From: Oasisia sp. SBJ-2009
Lineage: Eukaryota; Annelida; Polychaeta; Sabellida; Siboglinidae
DNA: 64,000 bases
Assembly (NCBI GenBank): GCA_964017155.1
Contig: OZ024867.1
Location: forward strand, 15,589,500-15,653,499
Direction: 5' to 3'
Shown here: positions 13,423 through 26,267 of the stretch, one piece after another
Numbering within the stretch: position 1 is the stretch's first letter
Layout of the letters: each line of letters begins with the position of its first letter
Notes under the pieces: generated by a model
Databases searched by the model: none
What the model was told of the DNA's origin: nothing
Seen by the model: the letters and a program-made list of their open reading frames with translations, nothing else
Made by a program: the position numbers and the translations under genes

Positions 13423-14387
13423 TTATACTTGATGTGTAAGATTTGATGTGTAAGACATGGTGTGTAAGACATGGTGTGTAAGACTTGGTGTGTAAGACAT
13501 GGTGTGTAAAACTTGATGTGTAAGACATTGTGTGTAAGACTTGGTGTGTAAGACATGGTGTGTAAGACTTGGTGTGTAAGACTCGGTGTGTAAGACATGG
13601 TGTGTAAGACATGGTGTGTAAGACATGGTGTGTAAGACCTGGTGTGTAAGACATGGTGTGTAAGACCTGGTGTGTAAGACTTGGTGTGTAAGACTTGATG
13701 TGTAAGACTTGATGTGTAAGACTTGGTGTGTAAGACCAGGTGTGTAAGACTTGGTGTGTAAGACTTGTTGTGTACGACATGGTGTGTAAGACTTGGTGTG
13801 TAAGACATGGTGTGTAAGACTTGGTGTGTAAGACATGGTATGTAAGACTTGGTGTGTAAGACTTGTCTTGAAAGACTTGATGTGTAAGACTTGATGTGTA
13901 AGACTTGATGTGTAAGACTTGGTGTGTAAGACTTGATTTGTATGACTTGGTGTGAAACACTTGATGTGTAAGACTTGATGTGTAAGACTTGGTGTGTAAG
14001 ACTTGGTGTGTAAGACTTGGTGTGTAAGACATGGTGTGTTATACTTGATGAGTAAGATTTGATGTGTAGACCAGGTGTGTAAGACTTGGTGTGTAAGACT
14101 TGTTGTGTACGACATGGTGTGTAAGACTTGGTGTGTAAGACATGGTGTGTAAGACTTGGTGTGTAAGACATGGTGTGTAAGACTTGGTGTGTAAGACTTG
14201 TTTTGAAAGACTTGATGTGTAAGACTTGATGTGTAAGACTTGATGTGTAAGACTTGGTGTGTAAGACTTGATTTGTATGACTTGGTGTGAAACACTTGAT
14301 GTGTAAGACTTGATGTGTAAGACTTGATGTGTAAGACTTGGTGTGTAAGACTTGGTGTGTAAGACTTGGTGTGTAAGACATGGTGTG
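13423..14387 (+). repeat. C module, copy 1 (965 bp)
   Basis: Landmark intervals 616 + 349 bp. The 349-bp part is 25 monomers less one base because it contains the 13-mer atttgatgtgtag at 14057. The module includes gtaagaccagg, ttgttgtgtacg, ttgtcttgaaag (first part), ttgttttgaaag (second part) and gatttgtatg monomers. Confidence 0.9.
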
Positions 14388-16277
14388 TTATACTTGATGT
14401 GTAAGATTTGATGTGTAAGACAGGGTGTGAAAGACATGGTGTGTAAGACTTGGTGTGTAAGACATGGTGTGTAAGACTTGATGTGTAAGACATGGGGTGT
14501 AAGACTAGGTGTATAAGACATGGTGTGTACGACATGGTGTGTAAGACAGGGTGTGAAAGACATGGTGTGTAAGACTTGGTGTGTAAGACATGGTGTGTAA
14601 GACTTGGTGTGTAAGACATGGTGTGTAAGACTTGGTGTGTAAGATATGGTGTGTAAGACATGGTGTGTAAGACTTGGTGTGTAACACATGGTGTGTAAGA
14701 CTTGGTGTGTAAGACATGGTGTGTAGGACATGGTGTGTAGGACATGGTGTGTAAGACTTGGTGTGTCAAACTTGGTGTGTAAGACATGGTGTGTAAGACC
14801 TGGTGTGTAAGACATGGTGTGTAAGACTTGATGTGTAAGACTTGATGTGTAAGACTTGATGTGTATGACTTGGTGTGTAAGACTTGGTGTGTAAGACATC
14901 GTGTGTAAGACTTGGTGTGTAAGACTCGGTGTGTAAGACATGGTGTGTAAGACATGGTGTGTAAGACATGGTGTGTAAGACCTGGTGTGTAAGACATGGT
15001 GTGTAAGACCTGGTTTGTAAGACTTGGTGTGTAATACTTGATGTGTAAGACTTGATGTGTAAGACTTGGTGTATAAGACTTGATGTGTAAGACTTGATGA
15101 GTAAGACTTGATGTATAAGACTTGGTGTGTAAGACTTGGTGTGTAAGACATGGTGTGTTATACTTGATGTGTAAGATTTGATGTGTAAGACATGGTGTGT
15201 AAGATTTGGTGTGTAAGACATGGTGTGTAAGACTTGGTGTGTAAGACATGGTGTGTAAGACATGGTGTGTAAGACTTGGTGTGTAGGACATGGTGTGTAG
15301 GACATGGTGTGTAAGACTTGGTGTGTAAAACTTGGTGTGTAAGACATGGTGTGTAAGACCTGGTGTGTAAGACATGGTGTGTAAGACCTGGTGTGTAAGA
15401 CATGGTGTGTAAGACTTGATGTGTAAGACCTGGTGTGTAAGACTTGGTGTGTAAGACATGGTGTGTAATACTTGATGTGTAAGACTTGATGTGTACGACA
15501 TGGTGTGTAAGCCCTGGTGTGTAAGACATGGTGTGTAAGACCTGGTGTGTAAGACATGGTGTGTAAGACTTGGTGTGTAAGACTTAGTGTGTAAGACATG
15601 GTGTTTAAGACATGGTGTGTAAGACATGGTGTGTAAGACTTGGTGTGAAAGACTTGATGTGTAAGACTTGATGTGTAAGATTTGGCGTGTAAGATTTGGT
15701 GTGTAAAACATGGTGTGTAAGACATGGTGTGTAAGACTTGGTGTGAAAGACTTGATGTGTAAGACTTTATGTGTAAGACTTGATGTGTAAGACTTGGTGT
15801 GTAAGACTTGGTGTATAAGACATGGTGTGTAAGACTTGATGTGTAAGACTTGATGTGTAAGACTTGATGTGTAAGACTTGGTGAGTAAGACTTGGTGTGT
15901 AAGACTTGGTGTGTAAGACAGGGTGTGAAAGACATGGTGTGTAAGACTTGGTGTGTAAGACATGGTGTGTAAGACTTGGTGTGTAAGACATGGTGTGTAA
16001 GACTTGGTGTGTAAGACATGGTGTGTAAGACATGGTGTGTAAGACTTGGTGTGTAACACATGGTGTGTAAGACTTGGTGTGTAAGACATGGTGTGTAGGA
16101 CATGGTGTGTAGGACATGGTGTGTAAGACTTGGTGTGTAAAACTTGGTGTGTAAGACATGGTGTGTAAGACCTGGTGTGTAAGACATGGTGTGTAAGACT
16201 TGATGTGTAAGACTTGATGTGTAAGACTTGATGTGTATGACATGGTGTGTAAGACTTGGTGTGTAAGACATGGTGTG

Positions 16278-17256
16278 TTATACTTGATGTGTAAGATTTG
16301 ATGTGTAAGACATGGTGTGTAAGACATGGTGTGTAAGACTTGGTGTGTAAGACATGGTGTGTAAAACTTGATGTGTAAGACATTGTGTGTAAGACTTGGT
16401 GTGTAAGACATGGTGTGTAAGACTTGGTGTGTAAGACTCGGTGTGTAAGACATGGTGTGTAAGACATGGTGTGTAAGACATGGTGTGTAAGACCTGGTGT
16501 GTAAGACATGGTGTGTAAGACCTGGTGTGTAAGACTTGGTGTGTAAGACTTGATGTGTAAGACTTGATGTGTAAGACTTGGTGTGTAAGACCAGGTGTGT
16601 AAGACTTGGTGTGTAAGACTTGTTGTGTACGACATGGTGTGTAAGACTTGGTGTGTAAGACATGGTGTGTAAGACTTGGTGTGTAAGACATGGTATGTAA
16701 GACTTGGTGTGTAAGACTTGTCTTGAAAGACTTGATGTGTAAGACTTGATGTGTAAGACTTGATGTGTAAGACTTGGTGTGTAAGACTTGATTTGTATGA
16801 CTTGGTGTGAAACACTTGATGTGTAAGACTTGATGTGTAAGACTTGATGTGTAAGACTTGGTGTGTAAGACTTGGTGTGTAAGACTTGGTGTGTAAGACA
16901 TGGTGTGTTATACTTGATGAGTAAGATTTGATGTGTAGACCAGGTGTGTAAGACTTGGTGTGTAAGACTTGTTGTGTACGACATGGTGTGTAAGACTTGG
17001 TGTGTAAGACATGGTGTGTAAGACTTGGTGTGTAAGACATGGTGTGTAAGACTTGGTGTGTAAGACTTGTTTTGAAAGACTTGATGTGTAAGACTTGATG
17101 TGTAAGACTTGATGTGTAAGACTTGGTGTGTAAGACTTGATTTGTATGACTTGGTGTGAAACACTTGATGTGTAAGACTTGATGTGTAAGACTTGATGTG
17201 TAAGACTTGGTGTGTAAGACTTGGTGTGTAAGACTTGGTGTGTAAGACATGGTGTG
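16278..17256 (+). repeat. C module, copy 2 (979 bp)
   Basis: Landmark intervals 630 + 349 bp: one extra acttgatg monomer (about 16,840) compared with copy 1. 13-mer at 16926. Confidence 0.9.
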
Positions 17257-18082
17257 TTATACTTGATGTGTAAGATTTGATGTGTAAGACAGGGTGTGAA
17301 AGACATGGTGTGTAAGACTTGGTGTGTAAGACATGGTGTGTAAGACTTGATGTGTAAGACATGGGGTGTAAGACTAGGTGTATAAGACATGGTGTGTACG
17401 ACATGGTGTGTAAGACAGGGTGTGAAAGACATGGTGTGTAAGACTTGGTGTGTAAGACATGGTGTGTAAGACTTGGTGTGTAAGACATGGTGTGTAAGAC
17501 TTGGTGTGTAAGATATGGTGTGTAAGACATGGTGTGTAAGACTTGGTGTGTAACACATGGTGTGTAAGACTTGCTGTGTAAGACATGGTGTGTAGGACAT
17601 GGTGTGTAGGACATGGTGTGTAAGACTTGGTGTGTCAAACTTGGTGTGTAAGACATGGTGTGTAAGACCTGGTGTGTAAGACATGGTGTGTAAGACTTGA
17701 TGTGTAAGACTTGATGTGTAAGACTTGATGTGTATGACTTGGTGTGTAAGACTTGGTGTGTAAGACATCGTGTGTAAGACTTGGTGTGTAAGACATGGTG
17801 TGTAAGACTTGGTGTGTAAGACATGGTGTGTAAGACATGGTGTGTAAGACTTGGTGTGTAACACATGGTGTGTAAGACTTGGTGTGTAAGACATGGTGTG
17901 TAGGACATGGTGTGTAGGACATGGTGTGTAAGACTTGGTGTGTAAAACTTGGTGTGTAAGACATGGTGTGTAAGACCTGGTGTGTAAGACATGGTGTGTA
18001 AGACTTGATGTGTAAGACTTGATGTGTAAGACTTGATGTGTATGACATGGTGTGTAAGACTTGGTGTGTAAGACATGGTGTG

Positions 18083-19047
18083 TTATACTTGATGTGTAAG
18101 ATTTGATGTGTAAGACATGGTGTGTAAGACATGGTGTGTAAGACTTGGTGTGTAAGACATGGTGTGTAAAACTTGATGTGTAAGACATTGTGTGTAAGAC
18201 TTGGTGTGTAAGACATGGTGTGTAAGACTTGGTGTGTAAGACTCGGTGTGTAAGACATGGTGTGTAAGACATGGTGTGTAAGACATGGTGTGTAAGACCT
18301 GGTGTGTAAGACATGGTGTGTAAGACCTGGTGTGTAAGACTTGGTGTGTAAGACTTGATGTGTAAGACTTGATGTGTAAGACTTGGTGTGTAAGACCAGG
18401 TGTGTAAGACTTGGTGTGTAAGACTTGTTGTGTACGACATGGTGTGTAAGACTTGGTGTGTAAGACATGGTGTGTAAGACTTGGTGTGTAAGACATGGTA
18501 TGTAAGACTTGGTGTGTAAGACTTGTCTTGAAAGACTTGATGTGTAAGACTTGATGTGTAAGACTTGATGTGTAAGACTTGGTGTGTAAGACTTGATTTG
18601 TATGACTTGGTGTGAAACACTTGATGTGTAAGACTTGATGTGTAAGACTTGGTGTGTAAGACTTGGTGTGTAAGACTTGGTGTGTAAGACATGGTGTGTT
18701 ATACTTGATGAGTAAGATTTGATGTGTAGACCAGGTGTGTAAGACTTGGTGTGTAAGACTTGTTGTGTACGACATGGTGTGTAAGACTTGGTGTGTAAGA
18801 CATGGTGTGTAAGACTTGGTGTGTAAGACATGGTGTGTAAGACTTGGTGTGTAAGACTTGTTTTGAAAGACTTGATGTGTAAGACTTGATGTGTAAGACT
18901 TGATGTGTAAGACTTGGTGTGTAAGACTTGATTTGTATGACTTGGTGTGAAACACTTGATGTGTAAGACTTGATGTGTAAGACTTGATGTGTAAGACTTG
19001 GTGTGTAAGACTTGGTGTGTAAGACTTGGTGTGTAAGACATGGTGTG
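18083..19047 (+). repeat. C module, copy 3 (965 bp)
   Basis: Landmark intervals 616 + 349 bp. It matches copy 1 at 4,660 bp, and the match runs on past the module. 13-mer at 18717. Confidence 0.9.
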
Positions 19048-21091
19048 TTATACTTGATGTGTAAGATTTGATGTGTAAGACAGGGTGTGAAAGACATGGT
19101 GTGTAAGACTTGGTGTGTAAGACATGGTGTGTAAGACTTGATGTGTAAGACATGGGGTGTAAGACTAGGTGTATAAGACATGGTGTGTACGACATGGTGT
19201 GTAAGACAGGGTGTGAAAGACATGGTGTGTAAGACTTGGTGTGTAAGACATGGTGTGTAAGACTTGGTGTGTAAGACATGGTGTGTAAGACTTGGTGTGT
19301 AAGATATGGTGTGTAAGACATGGTGTGTAAGACTTGGTGTGTAACACATGGTGTGTAAGACTTGGTGTGTAAGACATGGTGTGTAGGACATGGTGTGTAG
19401 GACATGGTGTGTAAGACTTGGTGTGTCAAACTTGGTGTGTAAGACATGGTGTGTAAGACCTGGTGTGTAAGACATGGTGTGTAAGACTTGATGTGTAAGA
19501 CTTGATGTGTAAGACTTGATGTGTATGACTTGGTGTGTAAGACTTGGTGTGTAAGACATCGTGTGTAAGACTTGGTGTGTAAGACTCGGTGTGTAAGACA
19601 TGGTGTGTAAGACATGGTGTGTAAGACATGGTGTGTAAGACCTGGTGTGTAAGACATGGTGTGTAAGACCTGGTTTGTAAGACTTGGTGTGTAATACTTG
19701 ATGTGTAAGACTTGATGTGTAAGACTTGGTGTATAAGACTTGATGTGTAAGACTTGATGAGTAAGACTTGATGTATAAGACTTGGTGTGTAAGACTTGGT
19801 GTGTAAGACATGGTGTGTTATACTTGATGTGTAAGATTTGATGTGTAAGACATGGTGTGTAAGATTTGGTGTGTAAGACATGGTGTGTAAGACTTGGTGT
19901 GTAAGACATGGTGTGTAAGACATGGTGTGTAAGACTTGGTGTGTAGGACATGGTGTGTAGGACATGGTGTGTAAGACTTGGTGTGTAAAACTTGGTGTGT
20001 AAGACATGGTGTGTAAGACCTGGTGTGTAAGACATGGTGTGTAAGACCTGGTGTGTAAGACATGGTGTGTAAGACTTGATGTGTAAGACCTGGTGTGTAA
20101 GACTTGGTGTGTAAGACATGGTGTGTAATACTTGATGTGTAAGACTTGATGTGTACGACATGGTGTGTAAGCCCTGGTGTGTAAGACATGGTGTGTAAGA
20201 CCTGGTGTGTAAGACATGGTGTGTAAGACTTGGTGTGTAAGACTTAGTGTGTAAGACATGGTGTTTAAGACATGGTGTGTAAGACATGGTGTGTAAGACT
20301 TGGTGTGAAAGACTTGATGTGTAAGACTTGATGTGTAAGATTTGGCGTGTAAGATTTGGTGTGTAAAACATGGTGTGTAAGACATGGTGTGTAAGACTTG
20401 GTGTGAAAGACTTGATGTGTAAGACTTTATGTGTAAGACTTGGTGTGTAAGACTTGGTGTATAAGACATGGTGTGTAAGACTTGGTGTTTAAGACTTGGT
20501 GTGAAAGACTTGATGTGTAAGACTTGATGTGTAAGACTTGATGTGTAAGACTTGGTGAGTAAGACTTGGTGTGTAAGACTTGATGTGTAAGACTTGATGT
20601 GTAAGACTTGGTGTGTAAGACTTGGTGTATAAGACATGGTGTGTAAGACTTGATGTGTAAGACTTGATGTGTAAGACTTGATGTGTAAGACTTGGTGAGT
20701 AAGACTTGGTGTGTAAGACTTGGTGTGTAAGACAGGGTGTGAAAGACATGGTGTGTAAGACTTGGTGTGTAAGACATGGTGTGTAAGACTTGGTGTGTAA
20801 GACATGGTGTGTAAGACTTGGTGTGTAAGACATGGTGTGTAAGACATGGTGTGTAAGACTTGGTGTGTAACACATGGTGTGTAAGACTTGGTGTGTAAGA
20901 CATGGTGTGTAGGACATGGTGTGTAGGACATGGTGTGTAAGACTTGGTGTGTAAAACTTGGTGTGTAAGACATGGTGTGTAAGACCTGGTGTGTAAGACA
21001 TGGTGTGTAAGACTTGATGTGTAAGACTTGATGTGTAAGACTTGATGTGTATGACATGGTGTGTAAGACTTGGTGTGTAAGACATGGTGTG

Positions 21092-22056
21092 TTATACTTG
21101 ATGTGTAAGATTTGATGTGTAAGACATGGTGTGTAAGACATGGTGTGTAAGACTTGGTGTGTAAGACATGGTGTGTAAAACTTGATGTGTAAGACATTGT
21201 GTGTAAGACTTGGTGTGTAAGACATGGTGTGTAAGACTTGGTGTGTAAGACTCGGTGTGTAAGACATGGTGTGTAAGACATGGTGTGTAAGACATGGTGT
21301 GTAAGACCTGGTGTGTAAGACATGGTGTGTAAGACCTGGTGTGTAAGACTTGGTGTGTAAGACTTGATGTGTAAGACTTGATGTGTAAGACTTGGTGTGT
21401 AAGACCAGGTGTGTAAGACTTGGTGTGTAAGACTTGTTGTGTACGACATGGTGTGTAAGACTTGGTGTGTAAGACATGGTGTGTAAGACTTGGTGTGTAA
21501 GACATGGTATGTAAGACTTGGTGTGTAAGACTTGTCTTGAAAGACTTGATGTGTAAGACTTGATGTGTAAGACTTGGTGTGTAAGACTTGATTTGTATGA
21601 CTTGGTGTGAAACACTTGATGTGTAAGACTTGATGTGTAAGACTTGATGTGTAAGACTTGGTGTGTAAGACTTGGTGTGTAAGACTTGGTGTGTAAGACA
21701 TGGTGTGTTATACTTGATGAGTAAGATTTGATGTGTAGACCAGGTGTGTAAGACTTGGTGTGTAAGACTTGTTGTGTACGACATGGTGTGTAAGACTTGG
21801 TGTGTAAGACATGGTGTGTAAGACTTGGTGTGTAAGAAATGGTGTGTAAGACTTGGTGTGTAAGACTTGTTTTGAAAGACTTGATGTGTAAGACTTGATG
21901 TGTAAGACTTGATGTGTAAGACTTGGTGTGTAAGACTTGATTTGTATGACTTGGTGTGAAACACTTGATGTGTAAGACTTGATGTGTAAGACTTGATGTG
22001 TAAGACTTGGTGTGTAAGACTTGGTGTGTAAGACTTGGTGTGTAAGACATGGTGTG
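21092..22056 (+). repeat. C module, copy 4 (965 bp)
   Basis: Landmark intervals 616 + 349 bp. It has one acttgatg fewer after ttgtcttgaaag (about 21,545) and one more after gtgaaacac (about 21,630), so the equal length hides two compensating one-monomer changes. It also has a private aaatgg substitution near 21,838. 13-mer at 21726. Confidence 0.9.
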
Positions 22057-23040
22057 TTATACTTGATGTGTAAGATTTGATGTGTAAGACAGGGTGTGAA
22101 AGACATGGTGTGTAAGACTTGGTGTGTAAGACATGGTGTGTAAGACTTGATGTGTAAGACATGGGGTGTAAGACTAGGTGTATAAGACATGGTGTGTACG
22201 ACATGGTGTGTAAGACAGGGTGTGAAAGACATGGTGTGTAAGACTTGGTGTGTAAGACATGGTGTGTAAGACTTGGTGTGTAAGACATGGTGTGTAAGAC
22301 TTGGTGTGTAAGATATGGTGTGTAAGACATGGTGTGTAAGACTTGGTGTGTAACACATGGTGTGTAAGACTTGGTGTGTAAGACATGGTGTGTAGGACAT
22401 GGTGTGTAGGACATGGTGTGTAAGACTTGGTGTGTCAAACTTGGTGTGTAAGACATGGTGTGTAAGACCTGGTGTGTAAGACATGGTGTGTAAGACTTGA
22501 TGTGTAAGACTTGATGTGTAAGACTTGATGTGTATGACTTGGTGTGTAAGACTTGGTGTGTAAGACATCGTGTGTAAGACTTGGTGTGTAAGACTCGGTG
22601 TGTAAGACATGGTGTGTAAGACATGGTGTGTAAGACATGGTGTGTAAGACCTGGTGTGTAAGACATGGTGTGTAAGACCTGGTTTGTAAGACTTGGTGTG
22701 TAATACTTGATGTGTAAGACTTGATGTGTAAGACTTGGTGTATAAGACTTGATGTGTAAGACTTGATGAGTAAGACTTGATGTATAAGACTTGGTGTGTA
22801 AGACTTGGTGTGTAAGACATGGTGTGTTATACTTGATGTGTAAGATTTGATGTGTAAGACATGGTGTGTAAGATTTGGTGTGTAAGACATGGTGTGTAAG
22901 ACTTGGTGTGTAAGACATGGTGTGTAAGACATGGTGTGTAAGACTTGGTGTGTAGGACATGGTGTGTAGGACATGGTGTGTAAGACTTGGTGTGTAAAAC
23001 TTGGTGTGTAAGACATGGTGTGTAAGACCTGGTGTGTAAG

Positions 23041-23052
23041 ACATAGTGTAAG
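23041..23052 (+). repeat. Singleton 12-bp monomer (acatagtgtaag)
   Basis: This is the only off-length monomer not seen elsewhere in the window. It has lost two bases, and it also reads atag where the consensus has atgg, so it may be a two-base deletion plus a substitution or one compound event. The paralogous stretches at 11210, 15370, 20040 and 27190 have normal 14-mers at this point, so the event is private to this copy and probably the youngest length change here. Confidence 0.9.
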
Positions 23053-25288
23053 ACCTGGTGTGTAAGACATGGTGTGTAAGACTTGATGTGTAAGACCTGG
23101 TGTGTAAGACTTGGTGTGTAAGACATGGTGTGTAATACTTGATGTGTAAGACTTGATGTGTACGACATGGTGTGTAAGCCCTGGTGTGTAAGACATGGTG
23201 TGTAAGACCTGGTGTGTAAGACATGGTGTGTAAGACTTGGTGTGTAAGACTTAGTGTGTAAGACATGGTGTTTAAGACATGGTGTGTAAGACATGGTGTG
23301 TAAGACTTGGTGTGAAAGACTTGATGTGTAAGACTTGATGTGTAAGATTTGGCGTGTAAGATTTGGTGTGTAAAACATGGTGTGTAAGACATGGTGTGTA
23401 AGACTTGGTGTGAAAGACTTGATGTGTAAGACTTTATGTGTAAGACTTGGTGTGTAAGACTTGGTGTATAAGACATGGTGTGTAAGACTTGGTGTTTAAG
23501 ACTTGGTGTGAAAGACTTGATGTGTAAGACTTGATGTGTAAGACTTGATGTGTAAGACTTGGTGAGTAAGACTTGGTGTGTAAGACTTGGTGTGTAAGAC
23601 AGGGTGTGAAAGACATGGTGTGTAAGACTTGGTGTGTAAGACATGGTGTGTAAGACTTGGTGTGTAAGACATGGTGTGTAAGACTTGGTGTGTAATACAT
23701 GGTGTGTAAGACATGGTGTGTAAGACTTGGTGTGTAACACATGGTGTGTAAGACTTGGTGTGTAAGACATGGTGTGTAGGACATGGTGTGTAGGACATGG
23801 TGTGTAAGACTTGGTGTGTAAAACTTGGTGTGTAAGACATGGTGTGTAATACCTGGTGTGTAAGACATGGTGTGTAAGACTTGATGTGTAAGACTTGATG
23901 TGTAAGACTTGATGTGTATGACTTGGTATGTAAGACTTGGTGTGTAAGACTCGGTGAGTAAGACATGGTGTGTAAGACATGGTGAGTAAGACATGGTGTG
24001 TAAGACCTGGTGTGTAAGACATGGTGTGTAAGACCTGGTTTGTAAGACTTGGTGTGTAATACTTGATGTGTAAGACTTGATGTGTAAGACTTGGTGTATA
24101 AGACTTGATGTGTAAGACTTGATGAGTAAGACTTGATGTATAAGACTTGGTGTGTAAGACTTGGTGTGTAAGACATGGTGTGTTATACTTGATGTGTAAG
24201 ATTTGATGTGTAAGACATGGTGTGTAAGATTTGGTGTGTAAGACATGGTGTGTAAGACTTGGTGTGTAAGACATGGTGTGTAAGACATGGTGTGTAAGAC
24301 TTGGTGTGTAGGACATGGTGTGTAGGACATGGTGTGTAAGACTTGGTGTGTAAAACTTGGTGTGTAAGACATGGTGTGTAAGACCTGGTGTGTAAGACAT
24401 GGTGTGTAAGACCTGGTGTGTAAGACATGGTGTGTAAGACTTGATGTGTAAGACCTGGTGTGTAAGACTTGGTGTGTAAGACATGGTGTGTAATACTTGA
24501 TGTGTAAGACTTGATGTGTACGACATGGTGTGTAAGCCCTGGTGTGAAAGACATGGTGTGTAAGACCTGGTGTGTAAGACATGGTGTGTAAGACTTGGTG
24601 TGTAAGACTTAGTGTGTAAGACATGGTGTTTAAGACATGGTGTGTAAGACATGGTGTGTAAGACTTGGTGTGAAAGACTTGATGTGTAAGACTTGATGTG
24701 TAAGATTTGGCGTGTAAGATTTGGTGTGTAAAACATGGTGTGTAAGACATGGTGTGTAAGACTTGGTGTGAAAGACTTGATGTGTAAGACTTGATGTGTA
24801 AGACTTGGTGTGTAAGACTTGGTGTATAAGACATGGTGTGTAAGACTTGATGTGTAAGACTTGATGTGTAAGACTTGATGTGTAAGACTTGGTGAGTAAG
24901 ACTTGGTGTGTAAGACTTGGTGTGTAAGACAGGGTGTGAAAGACATGGTGTGTAAGACTTGGTGTGTAAGACATGGTGTGTAAGACTTGGTGTGTAAGAC
25001 ATGGTGTGTAAGACTTGGTGTGTAAGACATGGTGTGTAAGACATGGTGTGTAAGACTTGGTGTGTAACACATGGTGTGTAAGACTTGGTGTGTAAGACAT
25101 GGTGTGTAGGACATGGTGTGTAGGACAGGGTGTGTAAGACTTGGTGTGTAAAACTTGGTGTGTAAGACATGGTGTGTAAGACCTGGTGTGTAAGACATGG
25201 TGTGTAAGACTTGATGTGTAAGACTTGATGTGTAAGACTTGATGTGTATGACATGGTGTGTAAGACTTGGTGTGTAAGACATGGTGTG

Positions 25289-26267
25289 TTATACTTGATG
25301 TGTAAGATTTGATGTGTAAGACATGGTGTGTAAGACATGGTGTGTAAGACTTGGTGTGTAAGACATGGTGTGTAAAACTTGATGTGTAAGACATTGTGTG
25401 TAAGACTTGGTGTGTAAGACATGGTGTGTAAGACTTGGTGTGTAAGACTCGGTGTGTAAGACATGGTGTGTAAGACATGGTGTGTAAGACATGGTGTGTA
25501 AGACCTGGTGTGTAAGACATGGTGTGTAAGACCTGGTGTGTAAGACTTGGTGTGTAAGACTTGATGTGTAAGACTTGATGTGTAAGACTTGGTGTGTAAG
25601 ACCAGGTGTGTAAGACTTGGTGTGTAAGACTTGTTGTGTACGACATGGTGTGTAAGACTTGGTGTGTAAGACATGGTGTGTAAGACTTGGTGTGTAAGAC
25701 ATGGTATGTAAGACTTGGTGTGTAAGACTTGTCTTGAAAGACTTGATGTGTAAGACTTGATGTGTAAGACTTGATGTGTAAGACTTGGTGTGTAAGACTT
25801 GATTTGTATGACTTGGTGTGAAACACTTGATGTGTAAGACTTGATGTGTAAGACTTGATGTGTAAGACTTGGTGTGTAAGACTTGGTGTGTAAGACTTGG
25901 TGTGTAAGACATGGTGTGTTATACTTGATGAGTAAGATTTGATGTGTAGACCAGGTGTGTAAGACTTGGTGTGTAAGACTTGTTGTGTACGACATGGTGT
26001 GTAAGACTTGGTGTGTAAGACATGGTGTGTAAGACTTGGTGTGTAAGACATGGTGTGTAAGACTTGGTGTGTAAGACTTGTTTTGAAAGACTTGATGTGT
26101 AAGACTTGATGTGTAAGACTTGATGTGTAAGACTTGGTGTGTAAGACTTGATTTGTATGACTTGGTGTGAAACACTTGATGTGTAAGACTTGATGTGTAA
26201 GACTTGATGTGTAAGACTTGGTGTGTAAGACTTGGTGTGTAAGACTTGGTGTGTAAGACATGGTGTG
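25289..26267 (+). repeat. C module, copy 5 (979 bp)
   Basis: Landmark intervals 630 + 349 bp, as in copies 2 and 6. 13-mer at 25937. Confidence 0.9.
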
